From an uncultured Serinicoccus sp. (lineage in GTDB: Bacteria; Actinomycetota; Actinomycetes; Actinomycetales; Dermatophilaceae): a DNA stretch of 64,000 nt. The stretch is from assembly GCF_947487915.1 (NCBI RefSeq), contig NZ_CANKYH010000005.1, positions 1-64,000 of the forward strand, written 5' to 3'. A program made the position numbers and the translations under genes. Position 1 is the first letter of the stretch, and each line of letters begins with the position of its first letter. Of this stretch, positions 33,645 to 44,000 are shown piece by piece. The notes below the pieces were generated by a model. That model was not told the origin of the DNA, made no database searches, and worked only from the letters and a program-made list of their open reading frames with translations.

Positions 33645-33651
33645 AGGACCG

Positions 33652-33657
33652 ACCCTA
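33652..33657 (-). promoter_or_regulatory. Leaderless -10 of dnaX
   Basis: TAGGGT on the minus strand with a 7-base spacer to GTG 33644. Confidence 0.5.
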
Positions 33658-33687
33658 ACGCCCTGGGCCGACAGCGCCCCCCGCCGA

Positions 33688-34761
33688 TCACGCCGCCTGT
33701 GGACGGCCCCTCTCGCGCCGGGCGCGGCGCCACGCCGTCGCGACGGACCAGCACACCGCGACCGTGAGCAGCACCCAGAACCAGGAGACGGGGTCCCCGC
33801 CGCCACCGCTGACCAGACGGTCGACCGTGAGGAGCACGACCACCGGCACGAGGGCCGTCCAACCCCAGGCGGCCCGGCGGGCCCGCGCCACCCGGTCCCG
33901 GCTGAACCGCGAGGCGTAGGACGCGGGCGTCCCGAATTCCTCCCGCAGCCCGGCACCGGACCGGGCCGCGTGGGCCCTGGCCTCGCGCACGATCTCGGTC
34001 ACCCTCGCCTCGCTCAGGTCCAGCCGCAGCCGGAGGGTGCCGGCCAGCTCCCGGCTCCAGACCTCGTCGTCCGGGGCGGCGGTGTCCCGCCGACCGGCCT
34101 GCGGCAGGACTCGCTCGAGCAGGCCGGCGAGCAGCGCGTACCCCACCGCGAGGAGGGCGAGCGCAAACGTGCTGGTGGTCGCCAGGACGGCATCCCGGGT
34201 CCCCAGCAGCAGCCACGCCAGCCCGGCCACGACGGCCGCCGCCACTCCGAGCCCTGCGGCCGCCGCGACGCCGGCCCGGCGGCGCGTCAGCACCGACTCC
34301 CAGGTGGCGAGCGCCGCCACCACGCCGGTGCCCGCCAGCAGCGGCAGGAGGAGCAGGCCCCAGGTCAGCTCCACCGTCAACCCGTCGCGCAGGAGCCACA
34401 CGAGCATCATCAGCAGGCTGACGAGGCAGGCCGCCACCGAGCCGACGACCGGGACGTCCCGCCACCTCGCGTCCGGGGTGGAGTCCACCGTCGCGAGCCC
34501 CCGCTCGGCACGGTCCGCGACCCGCTCCGCGGCCCACTCGCGCGCCGGGCCGTACAGCTCTGCCGGCCCTTCGCCGGTCTCCCGGACCAGGGGGAGCGCG
34601 TCCCGCAGCTCGTCCACGATGGGCTGCGGCGACACCTCCTCGCGCGCCAGGGTGAGCACCACCTGCTCGGCCCAGGCCTGGTCCTCGCCCCGCCCGCGAG
34701 CCTCGCGGTAGGCGCGCAGCACGGGGGTCAGCGGCCCCTCGGGCCGTCGCGTCCTGCTCAT
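33688..34761 (-). CDS. PadR-linked multi-pass membrane protein
   Basis: This encodes 357 residues. The N-terminal about 95 residues are soluble (LTPVLRAYREARGRGED...). Hydrophobic segments at about 103-120, 125-150, 158-180, 185-205, and two near the C-terminus (about 288-310 and 318-338) make it an integral membrane protein with a large loop between. No transporter motif is visible. Genes coupled to PadR regulators in this way usually encode membrane proteins of the stress/permease-prefix type. The ATG overlaps the padR stop by four bases. Confidence 0.65.
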   Translation of the reverse strand: MSRTRRPEGPLTPVLRAYREARGRGEDQAWAEQVVLTLAREEVSPQPIVDELRDALPLVRETGEGPAELYGPAREWAAERVADRAERGLATVDSTPDARWRDVPVVGSVAACLVSLLMMLVWLLRDGLTVELTWGLLLLPLLAGTGVVAALATWESVLTRRRAGVAAAAGLGVAAAVVAGLAWLLLGTRDAVLATTSTFALALLAVGYALLAGLLERVLPQAGRRDTAAPDDEVWSRELAGTLRLRLDLSEARVTEIVREARAHAARSGAGLREEFGTPASYASRFSRDRVARARRAAWGWTALVPVVVLLTVDRLVSGGGGDPVSWFWVLLTVAVCWSVATAWRRARRERGRPQAA

Positions 34762-35090
34762 GGTCCCTCCTCCATCCGTAGCGCCTCGCCCAGATCGGCC
34801 CAGCTCGCCAGCCCCTCGGCCAGGTGGGCGCGGCCCTCGGCCGTGAGGCGGTAGTCCTTGCGCGCCGGGCCGCTCCCGGCGTCGACCCAGCCCGCCGCGA
34901 CGTGGCCGGCCTCCTCCAACCGCGCCAGCACCGGGTAGAGCGAGCCTCCGCGGAGTCTCCCGAAGCCCCGGTCCTGCAGCTCCTGGGCCAGGGCATACCC
35001 GTGGCGGGGGCCAGGGACCAGCGAACCCAGGACCGCCAGGTCGAGGGCGGCGCGCACCCACGCCGCGGGCCACCGGGCTGTCTCTGGCAT
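34758..35090 (-). CDS. PadR family transcriptional regulator
   Basis: This encodes 110 residues, the short PadR class. The winged helix contains VLGSLVPGPRHGYALAQELQ and GGSLYPVLARLEEAGHVAA with the conserved LYP, then a basic wing (RKDYRLTAEGR). It probably represses its own two-gene operon (padR plus membrane protein). An operator-like palindrome lies directly before the start. Confidence 0.92.
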   Translation of the reverse strand: MPETARWPAAWVRAALDLAVLGSLVPGPRHGYALAQELQDRGFGRLRGGSLYPVLARLEEAGHVAAGWVDAGSGPARKDYRLTAEGRAHLAEGLASWADLGEALRMEEGP

Positions 35091-35097
35091 GTACCTA

Positions 35098-35111
35098 AGT
35101 ATGCACCATAC
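35098..35111 (-). promoter_or_regulatory. padR promoter with overlapping palindromic operator
   Basis: CATACT (minus strand, 35098-35103) is a -10 seven bases before ATG 35090. The same bases are part of the palindrome GTATG-N3-CATAC (35099-35111). A PadR dimer bound here would block the promoter. Confidence 0.5.
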
Positions 35112-37346
35112 CTAGAAGCCGCTGGACGACCCCGAGGGCTCGGGACGCAGCACCGTCATGCGGTGCGCGGCCCGCGTGAGCACGACGTAGAGGGCCCGCA
35201 CCCCTCCCGGGGCCTCCCGGACGACGGCGTCGGGGTCCACCACGACGGTGGCGTCGTACTCCAGGCCCTTGGTCGACAGCGGGTCGACGAGGACCACCTG
35301 CTCGCCGGTGACGACCTCGGCGAGCCGATCGTGCCAGGACCAGGGTGCGATGACCGCGATCGCGCCGGACACCTGCGCCCGTAGGTCCGCCACCTCCTCG
35401 GCCACCCGAGCGGCCGTCTCCTCCTCCCGCACCGCGACGTCCCGCGGCTCGTGACCGGTCTCGCGCACCGCCTGCGGGATGTCGGCGTCCGGGACGTGCT
35501 CGGTGATGAGCCGCGCGGCCAGGTCGAAGATCTCCCGGGCGTTGCGGTAGTTGGTGTCCATGTGGAAGGCCCGGCGCGGCGCGCTTCCGAAGGCCTCCTC
35601 GCGGGCCTGTCCGGCCTCGGCGAGGTCACCCCACGAGGCCTGGGCGAGGTCGCCCACGACGGTCCAGGAGGCCCACCGACCTCGCCGGCCGAGCATCCGC
35701 CACTGCATCGGCGAGAGGTCCTGGGCCTCGTCGACCAGGACGTGGGCGTACTCCTCCGACTCACCGACCCGACCGGCGAGCAGCCGCTCGCGCGGGTCGG
35801 CGGAGACCCGTTGCCCCCGACCGGGCGCCGCAGCCGCGTCGGTCCCTCCGTCCGCGTGGACCCGCAGGGCGGAGACGCCGTACTGGCTGGCGTCGTCCAG
35901 CTCTTCGATCTCGTAGAACCCGCGCTCCTCGCTGGGCAGATCCACCACGGGTCCGAGCCGGGCGGCGAGGTCGTCGATGAGCGCGACGTCGGCCACGGTC
36001 CACGTCCCGAGCCGCAGTGCCTCCTGGTAGGACGCCGCGAGACCGGGCGCGGCCCCGGCGTCCAGCCCCCCGAGCCGTCGGACGAGGCTCTCGTCGGCGA
36101 GCCAGAGCAGCACCTCGCGGGGGTCGAGCGGGCGCCACCAGTGCCGCATGAACGCCTCGACGTCACCGGAGTCGCGGAAGCGGTCGAGGAAGTCGTCGCG
36201 CTCCCCGTGCTCGACCTGGGCCCAGGCCAGCTGCGCCAGCGCCTCCACCGCCGCGTCGTAGCCGGCGTTGCGGTGGTGGTGGCGCAGCACCTGGGCGCGC
36301 GCCCGGTCGAGGTCCGGGGCGTCCAGCCGGATGGCGTGCCCGGCGACGAAGGTGCGCAGTTGCACGGGCGCCTCCGGGATCGGCTCGCGGACCAGCCGGG
36401 CGAGCAGCCGACGGACGCGCAGGCTGCCCTTGGTGGCGGCGACCGCGGGCGGGTCCAGCCGGGTGGCGGTGATGCCGCCGAGGACGTCCCCGAGCGAGCG
36501 CAGCACGACCGAGTCCTCCCCCAGCGAGGGCAGGACCCGCTCGATGTATGCGGTGTAGGCGGCGGACGGGCCGACGACGAGCACCCCGCCGCCCTCGAAC
36601 CTGCGGCGGTCGGAGTAGAGCAGGTAGGCCGCACGGTGCAGCGCGACCACGGTCTTGCCGGTGCCCGGGCCCCCGGTGATCTCGGTGACGCCCCGGGCGG
36701 GCGCCCGGATGGCCTCGTCCTGGTGGTGCTGGATGGTGGCGACGATGTCGCGCATCCGGGCGCCGCGGCTGCGGGTCAGCGCGGCCAGCAGGGCCCCGTC
36801 GCCGACCACGACGACGTCCTCCGGCGGCTCGGCCACCATGAGGTCGTCCTCGACGCCCACGACCTGCACGCCTCGGCAGCGCAGCACCCGTCGGCGCAGG
36901 ACGCCCTGCGGGTCGACCGGGGTGGCGCGGTAGAACGGCGCGGCGGCCGGCGCCCGCCAGTCCACGACGAGCGGCTCGTAGTCGTCGTCGCGCACCCCGA
37001 GCCGACCGACGTAGCGCACCTCCCGGGTGGCGCCCTGCTCGTCGGGCACCTCGTGCTCCAGGTCGAGCCGGCCGAAGACGAGCCCCTCGTGCTGGTGCTC
37101 CAACGAGGCCCGCCGCCGGTTGGCGGAATAGACGAGCGCGTCCCGCTCGAACAGCCCGGCCATCTCCTCCTCCCGGGGGTCGCCGGTGCCCCGCCGGTCG
37201 GTCTGCCCCCGGGCCATGCCCTCCGCGTGCACCAGCTCCACGCGTGCGGCAGCCTTGCCGAGCTCGGCGTAGACCTTGTCCACGTGCGCCTGCTCCGCGG
37301 CGATCTCGGCCGCGACCGCCTGGTCGGTCGTCGCCAGCTCGGTCAT
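35112..37346 (-). CDS. helD: HelD-like UvrD/Rep-superfamily ATPase (RNA polymerase recycling)
   Basis: This encodes 744 residues. An N-terminal coiled-coil region (about 1-90) is followed by Walker A GGPGTGKT (225-232), VLVDEAQDLSPMQWRML (motif II), GDLAQASWGD (motif III), MDTNYRNAREI (motif IV) and STKGLEYDATVV with VVLTRAAHRM (motifs V/VI). The length and architecture fit actinobacterial HelD, which removes stalled RNA polymerase and rescues transcription. ATG 37346 has an SD-like GGAAGGTGG upstream. Confidence 0.88.
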   Translation of the reverse strand: MTELATTDQAVAAEIAAEQAHVDKVYAELGKAAARVELVHAEGMARGQTDRRGTGDPREEEMAGLFERDALVYSANRRRASLEHQHEGLVFGRLDLEHEVPDEQGATREVRYVGRLGVRDDDYEPLVVDWRAPAAAPFYRATPVDPQGVLRRRVLRCRGVQVVGVEDDLMVAEPPEDVVVVGDGALLAALTRSRGARMRDIVATIQHHQDEAIRAPARGVTEITGGPGTGKTVVALHRAAYLLYSDRRRFEGGGVLVVGPSAAYTAYIERVLPSLGEDSVVLRSLGDVLGGITATRLDPPAVAATKGSLRVRRLLARLVREPIPEAPVQLRTFVAGHAIRLDAPDLDRARAQVLRHHHRNAGYDAAVEALAQLAWAQVEHGERDDFLDRFRDSGDVEAFMRHWWRPLDPREVLLWLADESLVRRLGGLDAGAAPGLAASYQEALRLGTWTVADVALIDDLAARLGPVVDLPSEERGFYEIEELDDASQYGVSALRVHADGGTDAAAAPGRGQRVSADPRERLLAGRVGESEEYAHVLVDEAQDLSPMQWRMLGRRGRWASWTVVGDLAQASWGDLAEAGQAREEAFGSAPRRAFHMDTNYRNAREIFDLAARLITEHVPDADIPQAVRETGHEPRDVAVREEETAARVAEEVADLRAQVSGAIAVIAPWSWHDRLAEVVTGEQVVLVDPLSTKGLEYDATVVVDPDAVVREAPGGVRALYVVLTRAAHRMTVLRPEPSGSSSGF

Positions 37347-37429
37347 CCGCCCACCTTCCGTGCGATCTCCGGGGGCGCACCGCCGCCACGGCGGCCCCCG
37401 CAAAGTCGGCAGTCTATCGGTCCGCGACG

Positions 37430-38446
37430 TCAGACCCAGCCGCGGCGGACCGCCTGGGCACCGGCGTGGAAACGGGTGGCGGCCCCGAGGTGCTCCATGA
37501 CGTAGCGGACCCGCCGCTCGACGGTGCGCACCGAGATGTCGCACCGCCGGGCGATCACCTGGTCCGAGGCCCCGCTGACGAGGAGGGTGAGGATGGTCTG
37601 GTCGCGCTCGTCCAGCGGTGCCGCCGACCCTCCCACCTCCTTGCGCCGGGCGGCGTCGCGCACGGGGCCGTAGGGGGCCGCCAGCAGCCAGGTCCGCTCG
37701 ATGAGGCTGGCGACGGCGGCCACCGGGGCCTCCATCCGGGCCTCGAAGGACCCGACGCCCTCGGGGTCGAACCGGCTGATGTCCACGAGCGTGGCGTCGT
37801 CGTCGCAGACGACCGCGGTCACCGGCACCCCGTTGCCGGTCCGGACGAGGGCGCCGTCGCGCACGGCCTGCTCCATGACCGCCACCGTGGCGGGCAGCTC
37901 CAGCAGCCCGGTGTCGAGGATGAGCCGCCGGTCGACCCCCGGCCGCACGGCGAGCAGCCCGGGGTCGTCGGCCGCGAGCTCGAGGAGCTTGCGGCTCGCC
38001 ACCGAGCCGTCGATGGCCCACCACAGGCGCTCGGTCGTCGCCAGGTGCATCGCGGTGATCCGGCCCACGATGTCGTCGACGCCACCGAGGAAGTCCATGC
38101 CGGGGACGACCCGCTGCACCCCGCCGTCGGCCGCCCGTCGCCACGCCCGCTCCAGCTCCCCGGCCGTGGCCCGGGCCAGCCGCAGCCGGTGCTCGGTCTC
38201 GGCGGCGTACCGGGCCACCGCCTCGCGCGGAGGCACCACGTCCCAGGTCCCGGGCACGCCGCCCGGCCGCAGGAAGCCGCGCGCCTCCAGCTCGGCCATG
38301 GCCACGTCGATCTCCTCGTCCGTCAGGCCCGCGTCCCGCAGAGCGGGTCGCGAGGGGCTGCCGAGGCGCACCGCCCGGCGGAACACGCCGGAGACGAAGT
38401 CCTCGTAGGCCGAACCGTGCAGGCGTGCGGGTGGCTGGGCGTCCAT
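37430..38446 (-). CDS. TrmB-like regulator with C-terminal LuxR-type HTH
   Basis: This encodes 338 residues. The N-terminal 75 residues look like a winged-helix sugar-regulator domain (DEEIDVAMAELEARGFLRP). A middle sensor-like region follows (about 110-270), and the C-terminal LuxR/GerE HTH spans about 280-335 (LDERDQTILTLLVSGASDQV and ISVRTVERRVRYVMEHLGA). Effector and targets are unknown. A second gene with the same layout lies at 50866-51849. It is transcribed away from purD across a 295-base gap, so control of purD is possible but not shown. Confidence 0.78.
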   Translation of the reverse strand: MDAQPPARLHGSAYEDFVSGVFRRAVRLGSPSRPALRDAGLTDEEIDVAMAELEARGFLRPGGVPGTWDVVPPREAVARYAAETEHRLRLARATAGELERAWRRAADGGVQRVVPGMDFLGGVDDIVGRITAMHLATTERLWWAIDGSVASRKLLELAADDPGLLAVRPGVDRRLILDTGLLELPATVAVMEQAVRDGALVRTGNGVPVTAVVCDDDATLVDISRFDPEGVGSFEARMEAPVAAVASLIERTWLLAAPYGPVRDAARRKEVGGSAAPLDERDQTILTLLVSGASDQVIARRCDISVRTVERRVRYVMEHLGAATRFHAGAQAVRRGWV

Positions 38447-38727
38447 CCCCCCATGATGTCGGATGTCCGCCAACGGCAGCATTCCGACGTGCCCTGGCGT
38501 GACATCGCCTCTGTCGTGTGCCACTGTGGAGAGGTCGGTTACGACCGGCGCAGGGATTGTGTGTGTCGCGTGGGCAGCCCCCCATCAGCCCGCGTCGACC
38601 CTGCCCTGCCGATGGCCCTCCTGGGAGATATCCCCCCTGCCTCCCAGGAGGGTCATCCTCGTCCGTGGAGCGTCTCCGCACCGTCCCGGTCGGTCCACCC
38701 GTGGCTCCTCGCGGTGCGCCGGGCCGA

Positions 38728-38733
38728 TAGGCT
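38728..38733 (+). promoter_or_regulatory. Leaderless -10 of purD
   Basis: TAGGCT with an 8-base spacer to GTG 38742. The rest of the gap 38447-38727 shows no gene and no recognisable riboswitch. Confidence 0.45.
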
Positions 38734-38741
38734 GCTGGCCC

Positions 38742-40028
38742 GTGGTGGTCCTCGTCCTCGGCTCGGGCGCGCGTGAGCACGCCCTGGTCCGCTCCCTGGC
38801 CCGCGATCCCTCGGTCGACGAGGTGCTCGCTCTCCCTGGCAACCCCGGGATCGCCGCGCTGGCGCGGTGCCTGCCGGGCGACCCGGCGGACCCCGCGACG
38901 GTGGTCGCCGCCACCCGTGCGGCGGAGGTGGACCTCGTCGTCGTCGGGCCGGAGGCACCGCTGGTGGCCGGGGTCGCCGATGCCGTGCGCGCTGCCGGTG
39001 TCGACTGCTTCGGGCCCAGCGCCCGGGCCGCCCTGCTGGAGGCCAGCAAGGCGTTCGCCAAGGAGGTCATGGCTGCTGCGGGGGTCCCGACCGCGGCCGC
39101 GCACGTGTGCACCGACGTCGCCCAGGTCGAGCAGGCCCTGGAGGCCACCGGTGCGCCCTACGTCGTCAAGGAGGACGGTCTCGCCGCCGGCAAGGGGGTC
39201 GTGGTCACCGAGGACCGGGACGCGGCCCTCGACCACGCGGCCGCCTGCCTCTCCCGCGAGGGCGGCCGGGTCGTGGTGGAGGACCACCTCGACGGCCCCG
39301 AGGTCTCGCTCTTCTGCCTGAGCGACGGCGCCGAGGTCGTGGCGCTGGAGCCGGCGCAGGACTTCAAGCGGGTCGGCCAGGGCGACACCGGCCCGAACAC
39401 CGGCGGCATGGGCGCCTACTCACCGCTCACCTGGGTCCCGGAGGACCTGGTTCCCGACGTCCTGCGCACCATCGCCCGGCCGACCGTCGCGGAGATGGCC
39501 CGGCGCGGTATGCCGTTCGTCGGGGTGCTCTACGTCGGCCTGGCGCTGACGAGCTCGGGTCCGCGGGTGGTCGAGTTCAACGCCCGTTTCGGCGACCCCG
39601 AGACCCAGGTGGTCCTGGCCCGTCTGCGCACCCCGTTGGCCGGAGTCCTGCGGGCGGCCGCGCGCGGCGAGCTGGCCGCGCTGGCGCCGCTGGAGTGGGA
39701 CCCGCGCACCGGAGTCAACGTCGTCCTCGCAGCAGAGCACTACCCGGGCACGCCCGCCACGGGCGACCCGGTCAGCGGGACCGAGCAGGCCGAGCAGGTG
39801 GAGGGGGTGCACGTCCTGCACGCCGGCACGGCCACCGACGACCACGGCGCCCTCGTCTCCTCCGGGGGCCGGGTGCTCAGCGTGGTCGCCGTCGCCGATG
39901 ACCTGCCGCGGGCGCGCGAGCAGGCCTACGCCGCGGTGGGCCGGATCGGCCTGCGCGGCGGCCATTCACGCCCGGACATCGCGCTCGCGGCCGCCCAGGG
40001 CCGCGTGCGGATCCCGCAGGAGGACTGA
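38742..40028 (+). CDS. purD: Phosphoribosylamine-glycine ligase (GAR synthetase)
   Basis: This encodes 428 residues, the usual GARS length. It is an ATP-grasp enzyme joining glycine to 5-phosphoribosylamine, step two of purine synthesis. VLVLGSGAREHALV at the N-terminus, ALPGNPGIA, PYVVKEDGLAAGKGV (ATP-grasp loop), GPNTGGMGAYSP and NARFGDPETQ are diagnostic. The long in-frame extension upstream of GTG 38742 lacks similarity to GARS and would cross the -10. It is followed by purC one base after the stop. Confidence 0.96.
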   Translation: MVVLVLGSGAREHALVRSLARDPSVDEVLALPGNPGIAALARCLPGDPADPATVVAATRAAEVDLVVVGPEAPLVAGVADAVRAAGVDCFGPSARAALLEASKAFAKEVMAAAGVPTAAAHVCTDVAQVEQALEATGAPYVVKEDGLAAGKGVVVTEDRDAALDHAAACLSREGGRVVVEDHLDGPEVSLFCLSDGAEVVALEPAQDFKRVGQGDTGPNTGGMGAYSPLTWVPEDLVPDVLRTIARPTVAEMARRGMPFVGVLYVGLALTSSGPRVVEFNARFGDPETQVVLARLRTPLAGVLRAAARGELAALAPLEWDPRTGVNVVLAAEHYPGTPATGDPVSGTEQAEQVEGVHVLHAGTATDDHGALVSSGGRVLSVVAVADDLPRAREQAYAAVGRIGLRGGHSRPDIALAAAQGRVRIPQED

Positions 40029-40029
40029 G

Positions 40030-40989
40030 ATGACCCTGAGCATCCCCGGGCACGAGCTGCTCTACTCCGGCAAGGTCCGCGGGCTCTACGCCCCGACCGA
40101 CCCGGTGACCGGGCAGCGGGACGACACCCGCCTGCTGCTGGTCGCCTCCGACCGCATCAGCGCCTACGACCACGTCCTCACGACGCCGGTCCCGGACAAG
40201 GGCGCGATCCTCACCCAGATGTCGTTGTGGTGGTTCGACCAGCTCGCCGACCTCGTTCCCCACCACGTCCTCTCCACCGACGTGCCGGACGAGGTCGCCG
40301 GGCGCGCCGTCTACGTGCGCCGGCTCACGATGCTGCCGGTGGAGTGCGTGGCCCGGGCCTACCTCACCGGCGGCGGCCTGGCCGAGTACGCCGCGACGGG
40401 CACCGTCTCCGGGGTGCGGCTGCCACAGGGGCTGGTCGACGGCTCCCGTCTGCCCGAGCCGGTCTTCACCCCGAGCACCAAGGCGCCGCAGGGGGAGCAC
40501 GACGAGCCGATCAGCCTCGAGCAGGTCGCGGATCTGGTCGGTCCCGGGCTGGCTGACCGCCTGCGCGACCTCACCGTGGCGATCCTGGCGCGCGGGGACC
40601 AGGTCGCCGCCGCACGCGGCATCCTCATCGCCGACACCAAGGTCGAGTTCGGCGTCGACCCCGCCCACCTGCCGCCCCCCGGCGCGGACGGCCGCACCGA
40701 CTGGCGGGCGGTGGACCCCGACCTCCTCGAGATCCGCCTGGCCGACGAGGTCCTCACCCCCGACTCCTCGCGCTTCTGGCGCGCCGCGGACTGGGAGCCG
40801 GGCCGTCCCCAGACGTCCTACGACAAGCAGGTGCTGCGCGACTGGCTCACCTCGCCCGCGAGCGGCTGGGACCGCGCGTCCGACACCCCTCCGCCCGCCC
40901 TGCCGACGGACGTGGTCCAGCTCACCCGGTCCCGCTACGTCGAGGCCTACGAGGCCCTCACCGGCCAGACCTTCCGCCCCCGGGCCTGA
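40030..40989 (+). CDS. purC: SAICAR synthetase
   Basis: This encodes 319 residues. YSGKVRGLY at the N-terminus, [24 protein letters not shown] and [10 protein letters not shown] and PDSSRFW are the standard SAICAR synthetase motifs. The enzyme condenses CAIR with aspartate using ATP. It is longer than the E. coli enzyme (237) and matches the yeast/actinobacterial type. ATG 40030 lies one base after the purD stop. Confidence 0.96.
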   Translation: MTLSIPGHELLYSGKVRGLYAPTDPVTGQRDDTRLLLVASDRISAYDHVLTTPVPDKGAILTQMSLWWFDQLADLVPHHVLSTDVPDEVAGRAVYVRRLTMLPVECVARAYLTGGGLAEYAATGTVSGVRLPQGLVDGSRLPEPVFTPSTKAPQGEHDEPISLEQVADLVGPGLADRLRDLTVAILARGDQVAAARGILIADTKVEFGVDPAHLPPPGADGRTDWRAVDPDLLEIRLADEVLTPDSSRFWRAADWEPGRPQTSYDKQVLRDWLTSPASGWDRASDTPPPALPTDVVQLTRSRYVEAYEALTGQTFRPRA

Positions 40990-41023
40990 CCCGCCGCCCC
41001 CACCCGCCAGGAGCCGCACCGAC

Positions 41024-44000
41024 ATGGCCGCCCCCGACCTCGTCCTCACCACCGTGCCGGGCGGGTCCGCCCTGTCCCCCTTCCGCGCGGAGGGCCTGCT
41101 CCGCCGGCTGCGACGGGCCGCCCCCCACGTCACCGTCGCGGCGCTGACCGCCCGTCACGTCCACGTGGTCGCGACCGACGAGGAGCCGGCACCCGCCGAG
41201 CGGGAGGCGCTGCGCGCCATCCTCGACCACGGCGAGCCCTGGACCGACGACGAGGGCGAGCGCGACGGGGCGGGTGGGACACGGCATACCTCGCTCGTCG
41301 TCGTCTCCCCCCGGCTCGGCACGATCTCGCCGTGGTCCAGCAAGGCGACCGACATCCTGCACAACTGCGGCCTCGACGTGCGCCGCGTCGAGCGGGTGAC
41401 CGAGTTCCACCTCGTGCTGGACGGCGGGCCGCTGGACGAGCCCACCTGGACCGCCTGCGCGAAGGTGCTGCACGACCGGATGACGGAGTCGGCGCTGCCC
41501 AGCCGCGAGGCCACCGCGCTGCTCTTCGCCGAGCGCGAGGCCGCGCCGATGGAGCGGGTGGACGTGCTCGGCCGCGGCCGCGAGGCGTTGGCGGAGGCGG
41601 ACACCGCCTTCGGGCTGGCGCTCTCGCCGGACGAGATCGACTACCTCGTCGAGTCGTTCACCGCGCTGCGCCGCAACCCGACCGACGTCGAGCTGACGAT
41701 GTTCGCCCAGGCCAACTCCGAGCACTGCCGGCACAAGATCTTCAACGCCGACTTCGTCATCGACGGCCAGGCCCAGGAGCACAGCCTCTTCGGGATGATC
41801 CGGCACACCGAGGCCGTCGCCGGGGAGGGCACCGTCGTCGCCTACAAGGACAACGCCTCGGTCATGCAGGGCGGTCGGGTCTCCCTGTTCCGCCCCGAGG
41901 GCGACGGCTCCGGCGACCTGGAGCGGTATGCCGTGCACGAGGACACCGTCCACGTCCTCATGAAGGTCGAGACGCACAACCACCCCACCGCCATCTCCCC
42001 CTTCCCCGGGGCCGCGACCGGCGCCGGGGGCGAGATCCGCGACGAGGGCGCGACCGGCCGCGGCAGCGCCCCCAAGGCCGGGCTGACCGGCTTCGCGGTC
42101 TCCCACCTGCACCTGCCCGGCACGCACGAGCCCTGGGAGACCCTCGACCCCGGCCCCGGGTCCCCCGACCACCTCGCGACCCCGCTGGACATCATGCTGG
42201 ACGGGCCGCTCGGGGCCGCCGCCTTCAACAACGAGTTCGGCCGGCCCGGGCTCGGGGGCTTCTTCCGGGTCTACGAGCAGACCGTCGACGGGGTGCGTCG
42301 CGGCTTCCACAAGCCGGTCATGAGCGCCGGCGGGCTGGGGACGATCAGTGCGGGGCAGACCGAGAAGGTGCGCTTCCCCGCCGGGACGCTCCTGGTGCAG
42401 CTCGGTGGCCCGGGCATGCGGATCGGGATGGGAGGCGGGGCGGCCAGCTCGATGGCGGCCGGCACCAATGCCGCCGAGCTCGACTTCGACTCCGTGCAGC
42501 GGGGCAACCCCGAGATGCAGCGGCGGGCGCAGGAGGTCATCAACCACTGCTGGTCGCGTGGCGCGGACAACCCGGTGCTGGCGATCCACGACGTCGGAGC
42601 GGGCGGGCTCTCCAACGCCTTCCCCGAGCTGGTGGACGACGCCGGGCTCGGCGCCCGCTTCGACCTGTCGCGGGTGCCGCTGGCCGAGTCCGGTCTCTCG
42701 CCCAAGGAGGTCTGGTCCAACGAGAGCCAGGAGCGCTACGTCCTGGCGATCGCGCCGGCGTCGCTGGAGGACTTCGCGGCCCTCTGCGAGCGCGAGCGGT
42801 GCCCCTTCGCGGTCGTCGGCACCGCGCAGGAGGAGACCGAGCTGGTGGTCACCGACGGACGGGCGCAGCGGGACCCGGCGGTGACCTCGCCGCAGGACCC
42901 GCAGGCCGGTCGGGGCGCGACCAGGGTCGTCGACGACGCCCCCGTCGACATGCCCCTGGGGGTGCTGCTGGGCAAGCCTCCGCGGATGACCCGGGACGTC
43001 CACCGCGTGGCGCGCCGGAGCGACGAGCTCGACCTGGAGGGGCTGGACGCCGGTGGCGTGCGGGAGGCGGCCTACGCCGTCCTGCGGCACCCCAGCGTCG
43101 CGTCCAAGCGCTTCCTCATCACCATCGGCGACCGCACCGTCGGCGGGCTCAGCCACCGGGACCAGATGGTCGGGCCGTGGCAGGTGCCGGTCGCCGACGT
43201 CGCGGTCACGCTGTCGGACCACCTCGGGCTCGCCGGCCAGGCCATGGCCAGCGGGGAGCGGATGCCGCTCGCCGCCGTGGACGCGCCCGCGTCCGGCCGC
43301 ATGGCCGTCGGCGAGGCGCTGACGAACCTGCTCGCCGCGCCCGTCACGCCCCTGCAGGACGGCTCACCTCTGTCCGGGGTCAAGCTGTCCTGCAACTGGA
43401 TGGCCGCCTGCGGCGAGCCCGGGGAGGACGCCGCGCTGCACGACACCGTCCGGGCCGTCGCGCTGGAGCTGTGCCCCGCCCTGGACGTCTCCGTGCCCGT
43501 GGGCAAGGACTCGCTGTCGATGCGCACCCGGTGGGCCGACGAGCACGGGACGCAGCAGCAGGTCACCTCCCCGGTCTCGCTCGTCGTCTCGGCCTTCGCC
43601 TCGCTGCCCGACGTCCGCGGCACCCTGACGCCGCAGCTGCACGCGGGGTCCGAGCTGCTCCTCGTCGACCTCGGAGCCGGGGCGGACCGCCTCGGGGGCT
43701 CCATCCTGGCCCAGGTGCGGGGCGGGTTCGGCGGCGCCGTCCCGGACCTCGACGACCCGGCGCGCCTCACCGCCCTCGCCGCCGCGCTGTCCGAGCTGCG
43801 GGCGCGGGGGCTCGTCACGGCCTACCACGACCGCTCCGACGGGGGGCTGTGGGCGGCGCTCGTCGAGATGGCGCTCGCCGGCGGGGTGGGGCTCGACGTC
43901 GCCGTCCCGTCGGGGGGCGGGCCGGCCGCGCTGTTCACCGAGGAGCTGGGCGTCGTGCTGGAGGTGCCCGCCGGGCGCGTCGAGCAGGCGGAGGGCGTGC

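Noticed and set aside
38447..38727. A purine riboswitch before purD
   Set aside because: No conserved purine-aptamer loop sequences or three-way junction could be recognised, and purD appears leaderless.
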